Positions 18,061 through 25,995 of a stretch of 42,607 nt of DNA are shown one piece after another. The DNA is from JOPF133 sp052144935 (lineage in GTDB: Bacteria; Acidobacteriota; Terriglobia; Bryobacterales; Bryobacteraceae), in the NCBI GenBank assembly GCA_052144935.1, contig JBKQPR010000012.1:1-42607 (forward strand), given 5' to 3'. A program made the position numbers and the translations under genes. Below the pieces are notes generated by a model that saw nothing but the letters and a program-made list of their open reading frames with translations, did not search any database and was not told where the DNA came from. The stretch's first letter is position 1, and each line of letters opens with the position of its first letter.

Positions 18061-18816
18061 CTACCGGCTAACCGGCTCTTGCACGGCCAAAGCCGTCATC
18101 GCGCCGGGAGCCTCGGAGGCGCCGCCGGTGCGCCATCTCGCATTGGTCCGTCCGGTGATCGCGCCGATGATTTCCTCAAGCCCATACTGAACGTGCTTTC
18201 GCATGGCTTGGTCGGCAGCTTCCGGCTCGGCGCCGCACAGCACTTCGATCAGCTCGCGGTGGGACCGCGGCGGGCGCCTCTGGTGATGGACGGCAACATC
18301 GAACAGCCAGTTGAAGATGAGCACCTGATTCTTCTCGAAAGCCCGCATCAGCGCTTTGGAGCCGCCGCATTCCGCGATACGCATGTGGAACTCCAAATGA
18401 TAGGAATGCACCTCGTATAGAAATTCGGGATCGGTGTCGCCCCCCACACAACGGTTGAAGAGCACGTCGGTATGCTCCGCCATGCGGCGTAATTCGCGCC
18501 GTTGTTCGAGCGTCGCGTTCTCGACGAAGAGCCTCGCCGCCTGGGTCTCGAGCGCCTCCCGCAGTATGTAACTGTCCCGGATGTCCTCCGGGCTGGGCAC
18601 GCGGACCCGAGTACCCGCGCGCGCCTTGGTTTCCACCAGGCCGTCCGACTCAAGCTGCCGCAAAGCTACCGAAACGGTTAACTGGCTGGTGCCGAGCATT
18701 TTGGCGAGCTTCCGCCGCGAGAGACCCGCGCCCAAAGGAAACCCGCCGCGCAAGATCCGTTCCCGAATCGCCTGATAGGCGCTTTCCGAAAGCGTTTCCA
18801 GCGGAGGCCCGTTCAT
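18061..18816 (-). CDS. GntR-family transcriptional regulator, FadR/FCD subfamily
   Basis: About 251 residues. The winged helix-turn-helix lies at residues 10-75 (SAYQAIRERILRGGFPLGAGLSRRKLAKMLGTSQLTVSVALRQLESDGLVE). The FCD ligand-binding domain fills the rest, with the metal-binding pattern HSYHLEFH and a later His in SHRELIEVL. FCD domains bind carboxylate or sugar-acid ligands and release DNA on binding. The start is the ATG with GGAG five bases upstream; a TAAAAT box at 18860-18865 would lie too close for the two earlier ATGs. Its targets are not evident. It faces away from the permease gene. Confidence 0.88.
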   Translation of the reverse strand: MNGPPLETLSESAYQAIRERILRGGFPLGAGLSRRKLAKMLGTSQLTVSVALRQLESDGLVETKARAGTRVRVPSPEDIRDSYILREALETQAARLFVENATLEQRRELRRMAEHTDVLFNRCVGGDTDPEFLYEVHSYHLEFHMRIAECGGSKALMRAFEKNQVLIFNWLFDVAVHHQRRPPRSHRELIEVLCGAEPEAADQAMRKHVQYGLEEIIGAITGRTNARWRTGGASEAPGAMTALAVQEPVSR

Positions 18817-19309
18817 GAAGGCTCCGTTTTTAACGGATTTGTCATACTCCAGCATTGCTATTTTAGCAGCCAACGGCAGGAACAGGATGTTTTTTCAGAC
18901 GGCCGGATATCACCACCAGGAGGGGCGCCCGATCGGGCCTGGCCCGCTGAACCCGGTCCGAGGCGTGTCCCCCAGCGGCAACACTTTGACCTGCGGCCCA
19001 AGGCGTCCGTGGCTCCCGCACCCCGCACGGATCCCGTGGCCGGCCGCCTGCCGCTGAGCGTGCTTAACCGTTTTTGGGGAAGAGCGGTCCGGATCTAGAC
19101 GCTTATTGGAAAAGATGAAAGAAGATTGTCGATCCTTGTGCGACCATCCCCAGCGCGGTAAACAGGTCTCGCATGCCAACCCGCCCGTGTCGGACGTTTG
19201 GATCGGGTCGATGCGCGGCTGTCCTCCAGTATAGGAGATTTACCCGCACTCGCTTTAGCGCCCGCTGCCTCCAGCGAACCTTTTGGCGGCGCGTTCGTCT
19301 CTTCTTTGT
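18817..19309. other. Divergent intergenic region without a recognisable gene
   Basis: About 490 bp between the divergent GntR and permease genes. On the minus strand TAAAAT (18860-18865) could serve as the -10 box of the regulator gene. GGAG occurs near 19233 but too far from the permease start. Short open frames here have no signal, domain or ribosome-binding site. I see no RNA gene. Confidence 0.5.
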
Positions 19310-21745
19310 ATGACGCGCCTCCTGCAGGATATCCGCTTCTCCCTCCGGCAACTGCGCAAGGCCCCCGGCTTCGCCCTGATCGTCCTGGCCACCCTGGGGC
19401 TGTGCGTGGGCGCCAATACGGCAATCTTCAGTGTCCTCGACGCGGTGCTCCTGCGGCCCGCGCCTTACCCCTCGCCGGAACGCCTGGCCCTCCTCACCAC
19501 CGTCACGCGGCACGAGGGGGCGGAGTACGTCAACGATTCGCAAACCGGCGCGCTGTTTGAAGCGGTGCGGGACGGAGCGCCGCAACTCGACCTGGCGGCC
19601 TGGTCAGGCCATGGCGGGGTGAACTTCGCGAGCGCCGGCCACTCGGAATTCGTCGACCAGCAGCGCGTCTCCACGGGATACTTCCGCGTGCTCGGCGTGC
19701 TGCCGCAATACGGCCGCGAATTCACGCCTGCCGAAGACGCGAGCGGGGGCGCGCCCGTGGCCATCCTCAGTTACAACTTCTGGCGGCGCGTCTTCCATGG
19801 GGACCCCGCCGCTCTGGGCCGGCCGGTCAACCTACGCGGCGAACCCTACACTGTCATCGGGGTCATGCCCCGTGAATTCCGCGCTACCGCGGCCATCGAC
19901 GTGTGGACACCTCTGCGCCCCTCGCGCACGGGGGAAGGCAGCGGCTCGAACTACTGCGTGGTGGCGCGGCTCAAGCCCGGGGTCACATGGGCCGCGGCCC
20001 AGGCGCAGTTGCAAGCGCTCAGCCGCAGCCTGATGGAGGCGCCCGGCTTCCCGCGCGAATACCGGAATTTCGAAGAGCGCATCGTGCCGCTGCAACGCGG
20101 CCTCACGGCGGATTCACGGACGCAGCTTCTGATTGCCTGGGCCGCCGTCCTTATGGTGCTCGTGATCGGCTGCGTGAACGTGGCCGGCCTGATGTTGGCG
20201 CGGGCGAGCGCGCGGCATCGGGAAATCGCCACGCGGCTCGCGCTGGGGGGTGGGCGCGCCGCGATTGTCCGCCAATTGCTCACCGAAAGCTTGCTGCTGG
20301 CGCTCGGAGGATGCGCGCTCGGCGTAGCGCTGGGCTATCGCGGCATCGCCTGGCTGAAAGACCTCGGCGCCGGCCGGCTGGAGATGTGGCATCCCATCCG
20401 GATCGACGCCCGCGTGCTGCTCGCGATGCTGGCCCTCTCGGCCGGAACCAGTATCCTCTTCGGACTTGCGCCCGCGCTCGAAACCAGCAGGCTGGACCTC
20501 CGCACCGTGCTGGTGGAAGGCGGCCGTGGAGTGGTCGGAGGCCGCCGCCGCTGGGCGCGCCAGGCGCTGGTAGCATGTGAAGTGGCACTCTGCCTGGTGC
20601 TGCTGGTGTGCGCGGGCCTGCTGGTCCGCACGCTGGGGTACCTGGACGGTCTCAACCCCGGCTTCGACACCCGCAACGTCATCTCGGCGCAGATCTCCTT
20701 ACAAGACGCGCGCTACCGGACCAGCCTGGCCGTCAACCGCCTCTACGGCCTGGCGCTGGATCGCATGCGCCGCATCCCCGGCGTGGAATCGGCCGCCGTG
20801 GCCCTTACGCTGCCCTACCAGCGGCCCTTAAATGACGGGTTCCGCGCGCTCGACGGCGACGATGCGGCAGTCCACGGGATCGAGGCCATTTACGTCACGC
20901 CGGGATATTTCGAAACCCTGCGTATCCCCATCCGGCGCGGCCGCGGCTTCCAGGATTCCGATACGCCGGCGGGTGCGCCTGTGGCGGTGGTCAGCGAGAG
21001 TTTCGCGCGCAAGTATTACGCCCGCCATGAGCCGTTGGGAGGCCATTTGAAAATGGGGAAGGAGTCCCTCCGGATCGTCGGCATCGTGGGCGACGTGGAG
21101 CAGCACAGCGGTTTGGGCAACTTCGGTCCGCTCTCCGTGCAGCCGACCATCTATGTGCCTGTCGCGCAGTTGAGCGATGCGTACTTGCAACTGATCCACA
21201 CCTGGTTCTCGCCCAGTTTCGCGATTCGCGCGGCGGGGGCCGTGGGCGTCGTGGAGGCGCAGGTCCAGGCAGCCGTGGCCGCCGCCGATCCGCAACTTCC
21301 CATCGCGCGCTTCAAGACGATCGCCGATTTGCGCGGCGACATCACGCTCGACCAACGCTATCACGCGATGCTGTTCTCCACCATCGCCGGCCTGGCGCTG
21401 CTGCTGGCCGCTTTGGGACTCTACGGGCTGATTTCCCATTCCGTCAATCAGCGAACCCACGAGCTGGGCGTGCGGATGGCGCTGGGGGCGACCGCCGGCC
21501 AGGCCATCGCGACCGCGGTGAAGCCCGGTCTGGTGCTGGCGCTGGCCGGCATCGGCGCCGGCTACGCGCTATCGCGGCTGGCCGTGCGTTTCCTGGAGCA
21601 CATGCTCTTCGGCGTACGCTCGACCGACCCGGCTACTTTCGCCGTCACCGCCGGGATCTTGCTGGCCGCCACAGCAGCCGCCAGCCTGATCCCCGCCGTG
21701 CGCATCCTGTGGATCGACCCCGCGCGCACGCTGCGCGACGAGTGA
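19310..21745 (+). CDS. Acidobacterial duplicated orphan permease (FtsX/MacB-like)
   Basis: About 811 residues from MTRLLQDIRFSLRQL, the usual opening of ADOP-type proteins; nine codons further upstream are open but not family-like. A first membrane segment is followed by a MacB periplasmic core (GEPYTVIGVMPREFR), three FtsX-type segments, then a second core (LRIVGIVGDVEQHSG) and three more segments (IAGLALLLAALGLYGLISHSV to the end). This is a duplicated half-transporter without its own ATPase. The conserved RTHELGVRMALGAT and HREIATRLALGGGR loops would contact an ATPase. Many such orphan permeases occur in Solibacter-like genomes; the substrate is unknown. No MacB ATPase gene is nearby. Confidence 0.92.
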   Translation: MTRLLQDIRFSLRQLRKAPGFALIVLATLGLCVGANTAIFSVLDAVLLRPAPYPSPERLALLTTVTRHEGAEYVNDSQTGALFEAVRDGAPQLDLAAWSGHGGVNFASAGHSEFVDQQRVSTGYFRVLGVLPQYGREFTPAEDASGGAPVAILSYNFWRRVFHGDPAALGRPVNLRGEPYTVIGVMPREFRATAAIDVWTPLRPSRTGEGSGSNYCVVARLKPGVTWAAAQAQLQALSRSLMEAPGFPREYRNFEERIVPLQRGLTADSRTQLLIAWAAVLMVLVIGCVNVAGLMLARASARHREIATRLALGGGRAAIVRQLLTESLLLALGGCALGVALGYRGIAWLKDLGAGRLEMWHPIRIDARVLLAMLALSAGTSILFGLAPALETSRLDLRTVLVEGGRGVVGGRRRWARQALVACEVALCLVLLVCAGLLVRTLGYLDGLNPGFDTRNVISAQISLQDARYRTSLAVNRLYGLALDRMRRIPGVESAAVALTLPYQRPLNDGFRALDGDDAAVHGIEAIYVTPGYFETLRIPIRRGRGFQDSDTPAGAPVAVVSESFARKYYARHEPLGGHLKMGKESLRIVGIVGDVEQHSGLGNFGPLSVQPTIYVPVAQLSDAYLQLIHTWFSPSFAIRAAGAVGVVEAQVQAAVAAADPQLPIARFKTIADLRGDITLDQRYHAMLFSTIAGLALLLAALGLYGLISHSVNQRTHELGVRMALGATAGQAIATAVKPGLVLALAGIGAGYALSRLAVRFLEHMLFGVRSTDPATFAVTAGILLAATAAASLIPAVRILWIDPARTLRDE

Positions 21746-21761
21746 GTACAATGGTCTACGC

Positions 21762-22034
21762 ATGTCGCGTCAGCGCTACTGGACACTGATAGGCGGAGCG
21801 TTGCTGCTGATCTTCCTGGCCTGGTGGCTGGACCACAAGCGCCCGTTTCCCCCACTGCTGCGAAACACCGGAGTGACCGCGCAGGCCTGGACATCCGAGT
21901 CAACGTGCCAGCCAGGCTGGAATAGTCCCCCCTGGGTCCACCGGGTAAATGGCAACCTTCGCGCGCACGGCTGCGTCCACAGCCGCTTTCAACTGGGCTT
22001 GGTTGCCGGGGCCGGTCCTGGAAACGCCGTTTGA
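21762..22034 (+). CDS. Small putative membrane peptide, probably truncated
   Basis: Starting 16 bp after the permease, the frame opens with MSRQRYWTLIGGALLLIFLAWWLDHKRP, a convincing signal anchor, but beyond about residue 45 it runs antisense to the VWFA-like gene and loses protein-like character. It may be the 5-prime end of a lost membrane-protein gene fused to unrelated DNA. The overlap with a better-supported gene makes translation beyond the anchor doubtful. Confidence 0.3.
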   Translation: MSRQRYWTLIGGALLLIFLAWWLDHKRPFPPLLRNTGVTAQAWTSESTCQPGWNSPPWVHRVNGNLRAHGCVHSRFQLGLVAGAGPGNAV

Positions 22035-22421
22035 GAAATAGATCAACAACTTCTTTTCAGGTACAGGCTCCAGCATAGCGGCGGCCTGCTGAATCGTCAG
22101 CAAGCGCCTATCGACATCGTCGGCCGCAGCGGCGCCGGAATTGGGGGAGGGGACGATCTTGCGCAATGATGCGACCAGCACGGCGCGGTCGCCGGTGAAA
22201 TCCTGGACCACTTTCATCTCAGAGGTGACTGTCATGACGGCGACCAGATCGGAGGGGGTCATCCGCCCCTCGACGAACTTGATGGCGGTCTCCTGCGCGC
22301 GCAACTGGTCCGGCGCGCTCATGGAGTTGAGGTCGAAGAACAGGCACAGCAAGCGGTGGTCCTGCGCTCCAGCAACCAGCGCAAACGCAACGAGACAAAA
22401 CGGCAGCTTCGGAATCGTCAT
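21900..22421 (-). CDS. Short VWFA-related secreted protein (TIGR03436-like)
   Basis: A 173-residue protein from MTIPKLPFCLVAFALVAGAQ, a signal peptide. The remainder resembles the VWFA-related acidobacterial domain: RLLCLFFDLNSM (with the DxNSM variant of a metal-site strand), RAQETAIKFVEGRMTPSDLVAVMT, VVQDFTGDRAVLVASLRKI, KKLLIYFSNGVSRTG and VAIYPVDPGG. Full-length relatives are near 300 residues and carry an N-terminal VTDSKG...DF region, which is absent here, and the C-terminus stops soon after YPVD. It is either a compact natural variant or a gene trimmed at both ends. Such proteins are numerous in Solibacter-like genomes, with unknown function. Confidence 0.65.
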   Translation of the reverse strand: MTIPKLPFCLVAFALVAGAQDHRLLCLFFDLNSMSAPDQLRAQETAIKFVEGRMTPSDLVAVMTVTSEMKVVQDFTGDRAVLVASLRKIVPSPNSGAAAADDVDRRLLTIQQAAAMLEPVPEKKLLIYFSNGVSRTGPGNQAQLKAAVDAAVRAKVAIYPVDPGGTIPAWLAR

Positions 22422-22616
22422 GTACAACTGGCGCGATCGGGCGGGATGAAGTTACCTCACCTAATCGGCCGGCGCGGGACACTGCCTGTCCAAGCGATGA
22501 TCACCGCGGCGAGGCGTGTGGCACGGTCCTCCACGGGTCTCGAACGCGCGGACGCGCGAACCGGGCGTGCGGATGGCGCGCTATTCGCTGTACATTAAAA
22601 GGCGAGGAGGTCCTTT

Positions 22617-23960
22617 ATGCCCACAACCCGGCGGCACTTCCTGGGAGCCGCGGCCGGCGCGCCACTCGCCGCCCAATTGCTCGCCGAAATGCCGCAGAAC
22701 CCGTCCCCCAACGATCGCGTGCGCGTGGCCCTGATCGGCAACGGCATCCAGGGCAGCGGCGATGCCCGCACTTCGGTCAATGCCGGCGGCGTGGAGCTGG
22801 CGGCCGTCAGCGACGTGTACGAGGGCCGGCTCACGCGCGCCAAGGAGATCTGGGGCGACCAGATCTTCACCACCCGCGACTACCGCGAGGTGTTGGCGCG
22901 CAAGGATATCGATGCCGTCATTATCGCGGTCCCGGACCACTGGCACCGGCGCATCGCGGTGGACGCCATGAATGCCGGCAAAGATGTGTACGTCGAAAAG
23001 CCCATGGTGCAGTTGATCGACGATGGCCGCGAGGTCATCGACACGGCCCAACGCACCGGCCGCATCCTGCAGGTGGGCAGCCAGCGCGTCAGCTCGGTGG
23101 TCTACCAGAAAGCCAAGGACCTCATCGAGAACGGGGCCATCGGCGAGATCAACCTGGTGGAAGCCTGGGTGGACCGCAACACGGCCATCGGCGCCTGGCA
23201 GTATTCCATCCCGCCGGACGCTTCGCCCGCCACCATCGATTGGGACCGCTTCCTGGGGCGCGCGCCCAAGGTGCCCTTCGATCCGGTGCGCCTCTTCCGC
23301 TGGCGCAATTACCGCGATTACGGAACCGGCGTGGGCGGCGACCTGTTCGTGCACCTGTTCTCGGGCATCCACTTCGTGCTGGGCGCCATCGGGCCTACGC
23401 GCGTGTACACCACCGGCGGGCTGCGCTTCTGGAAGGACGGCCGCGACGTGGCCGATGTCATGTTGGGTCTCTACGACTACCCGCCGCGGGGCAAGTATCC
23501 GGCCTTCAACCTGGCGCTGCGGGTGAACCTGATAGATGGCGCGGCCGCCGAAAATGTAGGCTTCCGCTTCGTCGGCAGCGAAGGCATCCTGACCATCGGC
23601 ACCGGCGTCACGGTGGCCCGGCAGCCGCGGGAATCCGAGCCGGGATATACCATCGACACCTTCCCCAAAGCTCAGCAGCAGGAATTTCTGCGGCAATATC
23701 GCGAAAAGTACCCGATCGCGCGTCCCAGCGCCGACGCCATGCGGCCGCAAGGCGAAGAGCGCTACCTGCCGCCGCCGGGATACAGCGACTGGCTCGACCA
23801 TCACCGCAACTTCATTCGCGCGGTGCGTACCCGGCAGCCGGTGGTCGAGGACGCCGTCTTCGGCTTCCGCGCGGCCGGCGCTGCCCTGCTCTCGAACCTC
23901 AGTTACTTCGACGAGCGCGTCTGTCGGTGGGATCCGGAAAGCATGACGCTCCGGAGCTGA
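22617..23960 (+). CDS. Tat-exported Gfo/Idh/MocA-family oxidoreductase
   Basis: A 447-residue NAD(P)-dependent dehydrogenase-like protein with a twin-arginine leader (TRRHFLGAAAGAPLAAQLL). The Rossmann fold begins at RVALIGNGIQGSGDA, and the conserved motif DVYVEKPM contains the catalytic-site lysine. The C-terminal alpha/beta domain contains GTGVGGDLFVHLFSGIHFVLGA. A strong GAGGAGG ribosome-binding site precedes the ATG. Exported members of this family in Acidobacteria and Planctomycetes are thought to act on sugars or glycosides while carrying a tightly bound cofactor; the substrate here is unknown. It is followed after 62 bp by glutathione peroxidase. Confidence 0.92.
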   Translation: MPTTRRHFLGAAAGAPLAAQLLAEMPQNPSPNDRVRVALIGNGIQGSGDARTSVNAGGVELAAVSDVYEGRLTRAKEIWGDQIFTTRDYREVLARKDIDAVIIAVPDHWHRRIAVDAMNAGKDVYVEKPMVQLIDDGREVIDTAQRTGRILQVGSQRVSSVVYQKAKDLIENGAIGEINLVEAWVDRNTAIGAWQYSIPPDASPATIDWDRFLGRAPKVPFDPVRLFRWRNYRDYGTGVGGDLFVHLFSGIHFVLGAIGPTRVYTTGGLRFWKDGRDVADVMLGLYDYPPRGKYPAFNLALRVNLIDGAAAENVGFRFVGSEGILTIGTGVTVARQPRESEPGYTIDTFPKAQQQEFLRQYREKYPIARPSADAMRPQGEERYLPPPGYSDWLDHHRNFIRAVRTRQPVVEDAVFGFRAAGAALLSNLSYFDERVCRWDPESMTLRS

Positions 23961-24022
23961 GCGCGCTTCACACTTGTAAGATCGTGCATCCGGGCCGCGC
24001 GGCCGATCATCACCTACGTGAC

Positions 24023-24562
24023 ATGCGCAAACTTCTGGTTTCGGGACTTCTCATGACCGCTTCTTTATTCGCAGCTTCCAGCGTGCTCGAGTACACGCTC
24101 AATTCCATCGACGGCCAACCGGCCCCACTGGCTCAGTACAAGGGCAAGGTGGTGCTCATCGTCAACGTTGCCAGCCGCTGCGGCTTCACACCCCAATATG
24201 AGGGCTTGGAAGCCATCTATCGCAAGTATAAGGATCGGGGCTTTGTGATTCTAGGCTTCCCGGCCAATAATTTCGGCGGGCAGGAGCCGGGGACCAACGA
24301 GGAGATCAAGACCTTCTGCAGCAGCAAGTACAACGTCACGTTTCCCATGTACGCCAAGATCTCGGTGAAAGGGGAGGACCAGGCGCCGCTCTACCAGTTC
24401 CTCACCGGCAAGCAAACCAACCCGGCCTCCGGCGGCGAGATCAAGTGGAACTTCACCAAGTTTCTGGTGGACCGCGCCGGCCAGGTGGTGGCCCGTTTTG
24501 AGTCGGCCGTGACGCCCCAATCGGCGGATGTCACCAGCGCCATCGAGAAGGCTTTGCAGTAA
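24023..24562 (+). CDS. Exported glutathione peroxidase (GPx family)
   Basis: A 179-residue thiol peroxidase. After a signal-like N-terminus (LLVSGLLMTASLFAASS) comes the active-site segment NVASRCGFTPQYEGLEAIY, with the peroxidatic Cys at residue 53. The rest of the family signature is also visible (GFPANNFGGQEPG with the catalytic Gln; KWNFTKFLVDRAGQVVARF with the Trp-Asn pair). The FCSSKYNVTFP segment carries the Cys that may resolve the disulfide in thioredoxin-dependent members. It reduces hydrogen or lipid peroxides, probably in the periplasm. The gene ends just before an inverted repeat that could act as terminator. Confidence 0.93.
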   Translation: MRKLLVSGLLMTASLFAASSVLEYTLNSIDGQPAPLAQYKGKVVLIVNVASRCGFTPQYEGLEAIYRKYKDRGFVILGFPANNFGGQEPGTNEEIKTFCSSKYNVTFPMYAKISVKGEDQAPLYQFLTGKQTNPASGGEIKWNFTKFLVDRAGQVVARFESAVTPQSADVTSAIEKALQ

Positions 24563-24572
24563 ACCGGCTTGC

Positions 24573-24611
24573 GGGGCAGGCCACTCCGGCCGCCGCACGG
24601 TTGCCTGCCCC
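24573..24611. terminator. Inverted repeat after the glutathione peroxidase gene
   Basis: GGGGCAGGC (24573-24581) and GCCTGCCCC (24603-24611) are perfect 9-bp arms around a 21-base loop, starting 10 bp after the stop. No T-run follows, so it is either a Rho-assisted stop or a member of the dispersed repeat family, which shares the GGGGCAG arm start with the 26.9 kb element. Confidence 0.45.
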
Positions 24612-24707
24612 ACCCGCCCATTCCACTTCGTACCAAACCTCCCGGTACCCGCTGGCCGTACCAAATCCGCTTCCAGGTAGTGGCCTTAGGACCCTACCCG
24701 CTTCCAT

Positions 24708-25097
24708 GTGCAGCCTGTCCCGATATATAGTAAGAGTACGTTGAATAAATGTACCTATTGTGACGTCCCGCCGGAGGACACCTGGATTTCCACGGATCTG
24801 GCTCTGGCGATACCGCATCCGCAACCGCTTACCCCCTGCCACATGGTGGTGGCGCCTCGGCGGCACGTGAGGGCATTTTACGATCTGGATGTCGAAGAGC
24901 AGCGCGTCCTATGGGAAATGGTCACCGAGATCCGTAAGCGGATTTCCGCCGTTCTGATCGTCAAGGGCTTCGAAGTGGGTTTCGTAGATGGTACGCCCAC
25001 CAGCGAAACCCACGCTTACGTGCAAGTGATCCCGCGAACCGACGACGACGAGATCGAATTGCCCTCCGATGTCGAGTGGGTCAAAGAGGCGTTCTAA
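24708..25097 (+). CDS. HIT-fold protein with degenerate histidine triad
   Basis: About 129 residues with the HIT fold: a CxxC pair near the start (KCTYCDV), STDLALAIPHPQPLTPCHMVVAPRRHV and the C-terminal strand where active HIT hydrolases read HxHxHxx. Here that strand reads THAYVQVIPR, so only the first His is kept, while the second (the nucleophile) is Tyr and the third is Gln. Nucleotide hydrolase or transferase activity by the usual covalent mechanism therefore looks unlikely. The listed start is GTG; a TTG at 24741 (LNKCTYC) gives a more family-like N-terminus and may be the true start. It precedes the ABC transporter genes but is separated from them by 34 bp. Confidence 0.75.
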   Translation: MQPVPIYSKSTLNKCTYCDVPPEDTWISTDLALAIPHPQPLTPCHMVVAPRRHVRAFYDLDVEEQRVLWEMVTEIRKRISAVLIVKGFEVGFVDGTPTSETHAYVQVIPRTDDDEIELPSDVEWVKEAF

Positions 25098-25131
25098 GGC
25101 ATCGTTGCCAGTGGCCGTCCTCTGAGCCAGA

Positions 25132-25995
25132 ATGGGAGGAATGCCCAAAGGGACAAGGCCGGCTGGCGAGGATCCGGATCCGCTGCTGGACGTGCGTGAT
25201 CTGGATGTGGATCTGGTCACGCCCTCGCGAACTGTCCCGATCCTTTCGGGCGTTTCTTTTCGGATCTGCCGCGGCAGCATCACCGGCCTGTTCGGCGAAT
25301 CGGGATGCGGCAAGACCACGCTGGCCCACGCGTTGCTCGGGCTGCTCCCGCCTCGCTACCGGGCGCGCGGGTCCATTCGCCTGGCGGGCCGCGAATTGCT
25401 CTCGCTCGGGGAAGGCCCCCTGGAGGCTCTGCGCGGCGCGGCCCTCTCCTTGGTTTTTCAGGACCCTTTGCTGTCATTGAACCCGGTGCTGCGAGCCGGG
25501 GACCAGATCGCCGAAGTGTTGCGCGCGCATGGGCGGCGGGCCGCCCCTGCCGATGTGGACGCGCTCCTGGAGATGGCTGGCCTGGCCGCGCGGGGCGCCC
25601 GGGGTGCCCTCAGGGCCCGCCGCGCCTACCCGCATCAGTTGAGCGGCGGTGAGCGGCAGCGCGTGACCATCGCGCAGGCACTGGCCTGCCGTCCCCCGCT
25701 GATCGTGGCCGACGAGCCGTTCAGCGCCCTCGACACGACTCTGGTGGCCGAGCTCACGGCGCTCTTCCGCCGCCTGCGCGGCGAGCTGGGTGCGTCCTTC
25801 CTGCTGATCAGCCACAGCCCCGGAGTGCTGGCCCGCACTGCGGACCAGGTGCTGGTAATGGAGCGCGGGCGGATTGTCGAGAGCGGCGACGCCCGGCAGG
25901 TGTTCCACCGCCCCGCGCATCCTTACACGGCGGGCCTGCTGCGGGACTTGCCGCGCCTTCCGCCTCCGAGCCAAGGACCCCCGCATGCCGCTTGA
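25132..25995 (+). CDS. Oligopeptide-type ABC transporter ATPase (DppD/OppD-like)
   Basis: A 287-residue ATPase with Walker A GESGCGKTTL, Q-loop LVFQDPLLSLNP, signature LSGGERQRV, Walker B LIVADEPFSALD and switch His (LLISHSPG). The C-terminal HRPAHPYTAGLLRDLPRL is the short OppD/DppD extension, though the iron-sulfur-type Cys cluster seen in some relatives is missing. It energises import together with the second ATPase, whose ATG lies 11 bases before this gene's stop. The start is the first of two ATGs; the GGAGG sits between them, so the second ATG would be too close to it. Confidence 0.92.
   Translation: MGGMPKGTRPAGEDPDPLLDVRDLDVDLVTPSRTVPILSGVSFRICRGSITGLFGESGCGKTTLAHALLGLLPPRYRARGSIRLAGRELLSLGEGPLEALRGAALSLVFQDPLLSLNPVLRAGDQIAEVLRAHGRRAAPADVDALLEMAGLAARGARGALRARRAYPHQLSGGERQRVTIAQALACRPPLIVADEPFSALDTTLVAELTALFRRLRGELGASFLLISHSPGVLARTADQVLVMERGRIVESGDARQVFHRPAHPYTAGLLRDLPRLPPPSQGPPHAA

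Noticed and set aside
18910..19179. 89-codon minus-strand frame upstream of the permease
   Set aside because: No ribosome-binding site, domain or signal peptide; treated as intergenic.
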